The notes under the pieces: generated by a model
Databases searched by the model: none
What the model saw: the letters and a program-made list of their open reading frames with translations, nothing else
What the model was told of the DNA's origin: nothing
Translations under genes and position numbers: made by a program
Shown here: positions 52,668 through 55,310 of the stretch, in pieces
Numbering within the stretch: the first letter of the stretch is position 1
How the letters are laid out: the number at the start of each line of letters is the position of its first letter
Source: Campylobacterota bacterium
GTDB taxonomy: Bacteria; Campylobacterota; Campylobacteria; Campylobacterales; Nitratiruptoraceae
Length of the DNA: 55,310 nucleotides
NCBI GenBank assembly: GCA_015494715.1
Contig: WGAT01000042.1
Coordinates: 1-55,310 of the forward strand
Reading direction: 5' to 3'

Positions 52668-53899
52668 AAAGATTTTTAAGCGTAGAAAACCTTACGCTTA
52701 TAGCTATCGTTTTGGGTATCGCCTTTGGCTACTTCTTCCCAAAGGCTGCCATAGCCACCGAAGTCGTAGGCCAAATCTATCTCGCTTTGCTCAAGATGCT
52801 TATCATCCCACTCGTGATTGCCTCTATTTTTGTCGCCATCACCTCACTAGAGGATACGAGCGAGCTCAAATCCATAGGATTGCTCGCTTTTGCCTACTAC
52901 TTTACCACCACGGCCCTAGCCGTTACCCTGGGACTGGTGCTTTTTAACATTTTCGAGCCCGGAGCCGGTACCACATTAGTTGCAAACATAAACACCCCAA
53001 ACCATATAATCCAGCCAAAAGAGCTCGGTATCTCGGACTTTTTGCTCTCTTTTATCCCGACAAACATCTTTGCCGCTCTGGCAAAAGGGGCAATTTTACC
53101 CATTATTTTCTTTACGATCCTCTTTAGCGTAGCGGCCCTTTTTATCCTACCGCCCAAGCGCCAAACTCTTTTTAACTTTTTTGACGCCCTGAACGACTCG
53201 ATGATGGTATTGGCAAAATGGGTCATCACTCTGACGCCTCTTGGAGTCTTTGCACTGCTTGGAGCTACCGTAGCCAAAAACGGGCTTGAGCCCATTCTCA
53301 ATCTTTATGGCTATGTCCTCACCGTCTTGGCCGCTTTGGCGATCCATGCGGCTCTCGTGCTGCCCGCCATCGCCTACCTTATTGGGCGTTTTAACCCCTA
53401 CTCCTATTTCTGGCAGATCAAAGAGGCACCTCTTATCGCCTTTTCTACCGCATCGAGCTCCGCAACCTTGCCCGTCTCCATAGAGGTGGCCGAGACAAAA
53501 GGGGGTGTGAGCAAGAAAGTAGCGGGTTTTGTGCTGCCGCTAGGGGCTACGATCAATATGGACGGTACGGCTCTGTATGAGTCGATCGCCGTGATGTTTA
53601 TCGCAAACATAAGCGGCGTAGAGTTAACGCTTGCTCAGCAGATCACCATTTTTTTGACCGCTACTTTCGCCTCCATCGGGGCTGCGGGCATTCCGGGAGC
53701 TGGTCTTGTCATGATGACGATGATTCTTGATAGCGTAGGCTTACCAAGCGAATATATCGCTTTAATCATCACCGTGGATAGATTTTTGGATATGTTTCGT
53801 ACCGCAGTCAATAACTGGGGGGATCTTTTGGGTACCAAGATCATTGACTCTTTGCTTGCTCGCCATTTTCGATCGCAACACAGGGGGCTCGCTTACTAA
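52664..53899 (+). CDS. Dicarboxylate/amino acid:cation symporter (DAACS family)
   Basis: This 411-residue secondary transporter of the GltP/DctA family has eight helices and two re-entrant hairpins. Signature segments are LLKMLIIPLVIASIFVAI near 42, FSTASSSATLPVSIEVAE near 264 (the serine-rich hairpin), LPLGATINMDGTALYESI near 297 (substrate and Na+ site) and PGAGLVMMTMILDSVGLP near 345. It would import glutamate, aspartate or C4-dicarboxylates. The ATG at 52664 overlaps the upstream stop (ATGA). The last 59 bases overlap the dnaQ-like gene on the opposite strand. Confidence 0.93.
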   Translation: MKRFLSVENLTLIAIVLGIAFGYFFPKAAIATEVVGQIYLALLKMLIIPLVIASIFVAITSLEDTSELKSIGLLAFAYYFTTTALAVTLGLVLFNIFEPGAGTTLVANINTPNHIIQPKELGISDFLLSFIPTNIFAALAKGAILPIIFFTILFSVAALFILPPKRQTLFNFFDALNDSMMVLAKWVITLTPLGVFALLGATVAKNGLEPILNLYGYVLTVLAALAIHAALVLPAIAYLIGRFNPYSYFWQIKEAPLIAFSTASSSATLPVSIEVAETKGGVSKKVAGFVLPLGATINMDGTALYESIAVMFIANISGVELTLAQQITIFLTATFASIGAAGIPGAGLVMMTMILDSVGLPSEYIALIITVDRFLDMFRTAVNNWGDLLGTKIIDSLLARHFRSQHRGLAY

Positions 53900-54626
53900 A
53901 GATTATCAACTCTTCGGCATTATGCACGCGTTTGGGCAATCGTCTTAAAGCTCTTCGCATAATCTCATAGGCGGTCAAAGCATCGGCATAGGCCCGGTGG
54001 CTCACCGCCGTCTTGATTCCCAAACTCTCATTTAAAAATTCCAATCCATACCGCTCGCTAGGGATTGTACGCTTGGCCAAATCGATAGAGCACAGCTTCC
54101 TGTTGGCCAGTTTGCCGTATCCTAGCTCATCGAGTTTATTGGAGATAAAGTTGTAATCAAACCCCACATTATGCGCCACAAAAACCGCATCGCCCAAAAA
54201 CTCCTTGAAGCGCAGCAGTACTTCCCTTTGGCTAGGAGCGTGTTCGAGGTCTTTTAGCTCAATACCGGTGAGCTTGGTGATATACTCTGGAATCTCCTTG
54301 GCATAGATAAAACTCTCAAAACGATCGATAATCTTGCTCCCTTTGCTTTTTAGGGCTCCAATCTCGATCACTTGGGAGTTATGGGGCTTGCTCCCGTTGG
54401 TCTCGATATCGACAATAACGAACTCTTGCTCTTTCAAAGGTGTAGAAGCGGTTTTAAGCTCAATTTTTTCCCCTTTTTCTTGAAGAGGAAAGCCTCGAGC
54501 CAAAAGCGTTTGATACAACAGCTCTGGATCCTCATTTTTTCCAAAAAGGGTCTGCAAGAGCCCTAAAAATCGTACCTTTGCCATCGGTATTTTGAGCTTA
54601 TGAGCAAGCTTGTCCAATGTACTCAA
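53841..54626 (-). CDS. DnaQ-like 3'-5' exonuclease (DEDDh)
   Basis: This 261-residue exonuclease has an N-terminal extension of about 60 residues, then the DEDDh domain: FVIVDIETNGSKPHNSQVIE (Asp, Glu) near 71, AHNVGFDYNFI (Asp) near 157, and SHRAYADALTAYEIM (His, Asp) near 213. The pattern is complete, so it should be active, as a polymerase III epsilon-type proofreader or a free exonuclease. The start is probably TTG at 54626, which has AAAAGG upstream; an ATG at 54584 lacks a site. It overlaps trpF by 29 bases upstream and the symporter gene at its 3' end. Confidence 0.9.
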   Translation of the reverse strand: MSTLDKLAHKLKIPMAKVRFLGLLQTLFGKNEDPELLYQTLLARGFPLQEKGEKIELKTASTPLKEQEFVIVDIETNGSKPHNSQVIEIGALKSKGSKIIDRFESFIYAKEIPEYITKLTGIELKDLEHAPSQREVLLRFKEFLGDAVFVAHNVGFDYNFISNKLDELGYGKLANRKLCSIDLAKRTIPSERYGLEFLNESLGIKTAVSHRAYADALTAYEIMRRALRRLPKRVHNAEELIIFSKRAPCVAIENGEQAKSQ

Positions 54627-55212
54627 ATTTTGCCTTTTGGATAAACTCTCGCACTTTTGCCGGATCCTTTTTACCTTTGGCAGCCTCTACGCCGCTACTC
54701 ACATCCACGCCGTAAAAGCCATACTTTTTTACCTCTTTGACATTGCTCGGATCCAATCCCCCAGCGAGGATAATTTTGGAGGTATCCACACCATCAAACC
54801 ACTCCAACGCCACCCGCTTGCCCGCTCCGCCGTACTGAGGCACATAGGCATCTACGAGTCGATAGCGATCCTCAAAACGATGGATATCTTGGGGATCTTT
54901 GGCCCGTACCACAGGCAAGGCTTTCACATCCAAAGAGTCCACAAACGCCTCGTCCACATCAAAATGGAGCTGGGCCAAGCTCATACCGCTTTGATGACAA
55001 ATCTCTTCGATACGCTCCTGCGACGCATCCACAAAAAGCCCCACCCGCTCCACGAACGGGGGCAATTGGGCGGCAATGGCGGCGGCTTTGGCCGGAGTAA
55101 TATAGCGAGGAGAGTTTGGATAAAAAACAAATCCCAAAGCGTCGGCTCCCGCCTCTATGGCTAGGAGGGCATCTTCGAGGTTGGTGATACCGCAGATCTT
55201 GACTCGAAGCAC
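54598..55212 (-). CDS. trpF: Phosphoribosylanthranilate isomerase
   Basis: TrpF converts phosphoribosylanthranilate to CdRP in tryptophan synthesis. The 204-residue (beta/alpha)8 protein begins LRVKICGITNLEDALLAIE with the catalytic Cys in KICGIT, and has GADALGFVFYPNSPRYITP near 24, LVDAYVPQYGGAGKRVALEWF near 117, IILAGGLDPSNV near 147 and GVDVSSGVEAAKGKKD near 168 carrying the phosphate-binding loop. The start is GTG at 55212, 1 base after the rpe stop. It is not next to other trp genes in view. Confidence 0.95.
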   Translation of the reverse strand: MLRVKICGITNLEDALLAIEAGADALGFVFYPNSPRYITPAKAAAIAAQLPPFVERVGLFVDASQERIEEICHQSGMSLAQLHFDVDEAFVDSLDVKALPVVRAKDPQDIHRFEDRYRLVDAYVPQYGGAGKRVALEWFDGVDTSKIILAGGLDPSNVKEVKKYGFYGVDVSSGVEAAKGKKDPAKVREFIQKAKFEYIGQACS

Positions 55213-55213
55213 C

Positions 55214-55310
55214 TCAGACCTTTAGACTCTTTATGGCCGTTGCATAATCTTTATGACCAAAGACATAGCTGCCTGCCACTACCACATCCACGCCCGCCTC
55301 TTTGAGCTGA
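55214..55310 (-). CDS. rpe: Ribulose-phosphate 3-epimerase, C-terminal fragment
   Basis: The last 31 codons before the window edge encode a C-terminus with AGVDVVVAGSYVFGHKDY followed by ATAIKSLKV and a stop. The V(V/I)AGSYVF segment is the phosphate-binding end of Rpe, which interconverts ribulose-5-phosphate and xylulose-5-phosphate. The start lies outside the window. It is just upstream of trpF, so the two are co-transcribed. Confidence 0.8.
   Translation of the reverse strand, partial: QLKEAGVDVVVAGSYVFGHKDYATAIKSLKV

Overview
The window reads as chromosome of a free-living Campylobacterota (epsilonproteobacterium), probably a sulfur- and nitrogen-cycling chemolithotroph of the Nitratiruptor/Sulfurovum kind rather than a host-associated species. 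Family content supports this: a CiaB homologue, a PgbA-type protein next to a Csd3-type M23 peptidase and glcD (the Helicobacter pylori HP0506-HP0509 neighbourhood), the futalosine-pathway gene mqnA, a short ComEC without a nuclease domain, DUF507, and a sulfide:quinone oxidoreductase. Genes are tightly packed with many 4-base ATGA overlaps. No gap exceeds about 170 bases, and I found no tRNA, rRNA, insertion sequence, prophage or CRISPR array. The genus is inference.

Layout. (1) 44-5195, minus: aminotransferase, hisZ-like, purA, DUF507, carA and a small coiled-coil protein. (2) 5327-5828, minus: hsp20 with a near-ideal sigma70 promoter that contains a palindrome. (3) 5853-9646, minus: rdgB, ciaB-like and an exported EF-hand/beta-propeller protein. 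(4) 9715-11043, plus: MFS transporter with an extra C-terminal domain. (5) 11052-19556, minus: a long co-directional run of moaD, moaE, bactofilin, exported rhodanese, exported four-PilJ-repeat protein, second exported rhodanese, LysM protein, M23 peptidase, moeA and a TlpA-like thioredoxin. It joins molybdenum cofactor assembly, envelope shape and a poorly described periplasmic rhodanese/PilJ module. (6) 19620-23236, plus: mqnA, di-haem peroxidase, GGDEF-EAL protein. (7) 23229-25843, minus: malic enzyme and gltX. (8) 25927-31112, plus: SurA-like chaperone, agmatine deiminase, znuA-znuC-znuB, N-carbamoylputrescine amidase and a decayed truncated-haemoglobin gene. (9) 31102-34181, minus: NUDT14-like Nudix hydrolase, mgtE, Csd3-like M23 peptidase. 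(10) 34348-37286, plus: pgbA-like, glcD, yihY-like. (11) 37173-44645, minus: comEC, dnaB, ispG, priA, three pseudopilins and two small proteins. (12) 44713-55310: uvrB, beta-carbonic anhydrase, ppk, gamma-carbonic anhydrase, sulfide:quinone oxidoreductase, a 59-residue protein, a membrane-fused and apparently dead peptide deformylase, a dicarboxylate symporter, a DnaQ-like exonuclease, trpF and the 3' end of rpe.

The two best candidates for undescribed biology are the rhodanese/tetra-PilJ/rhodanese cassette (14987-18050) and the sqr-linked 59-residue protein plus deformylase-like membrane protein that has lost all three metal ligands (51663-52667). Others worth attention are the hsp20 operator, a zinc-protease motif in CiaB, a likely HMA-like tail on an MFS transporter, and the haemoglobin remnant.
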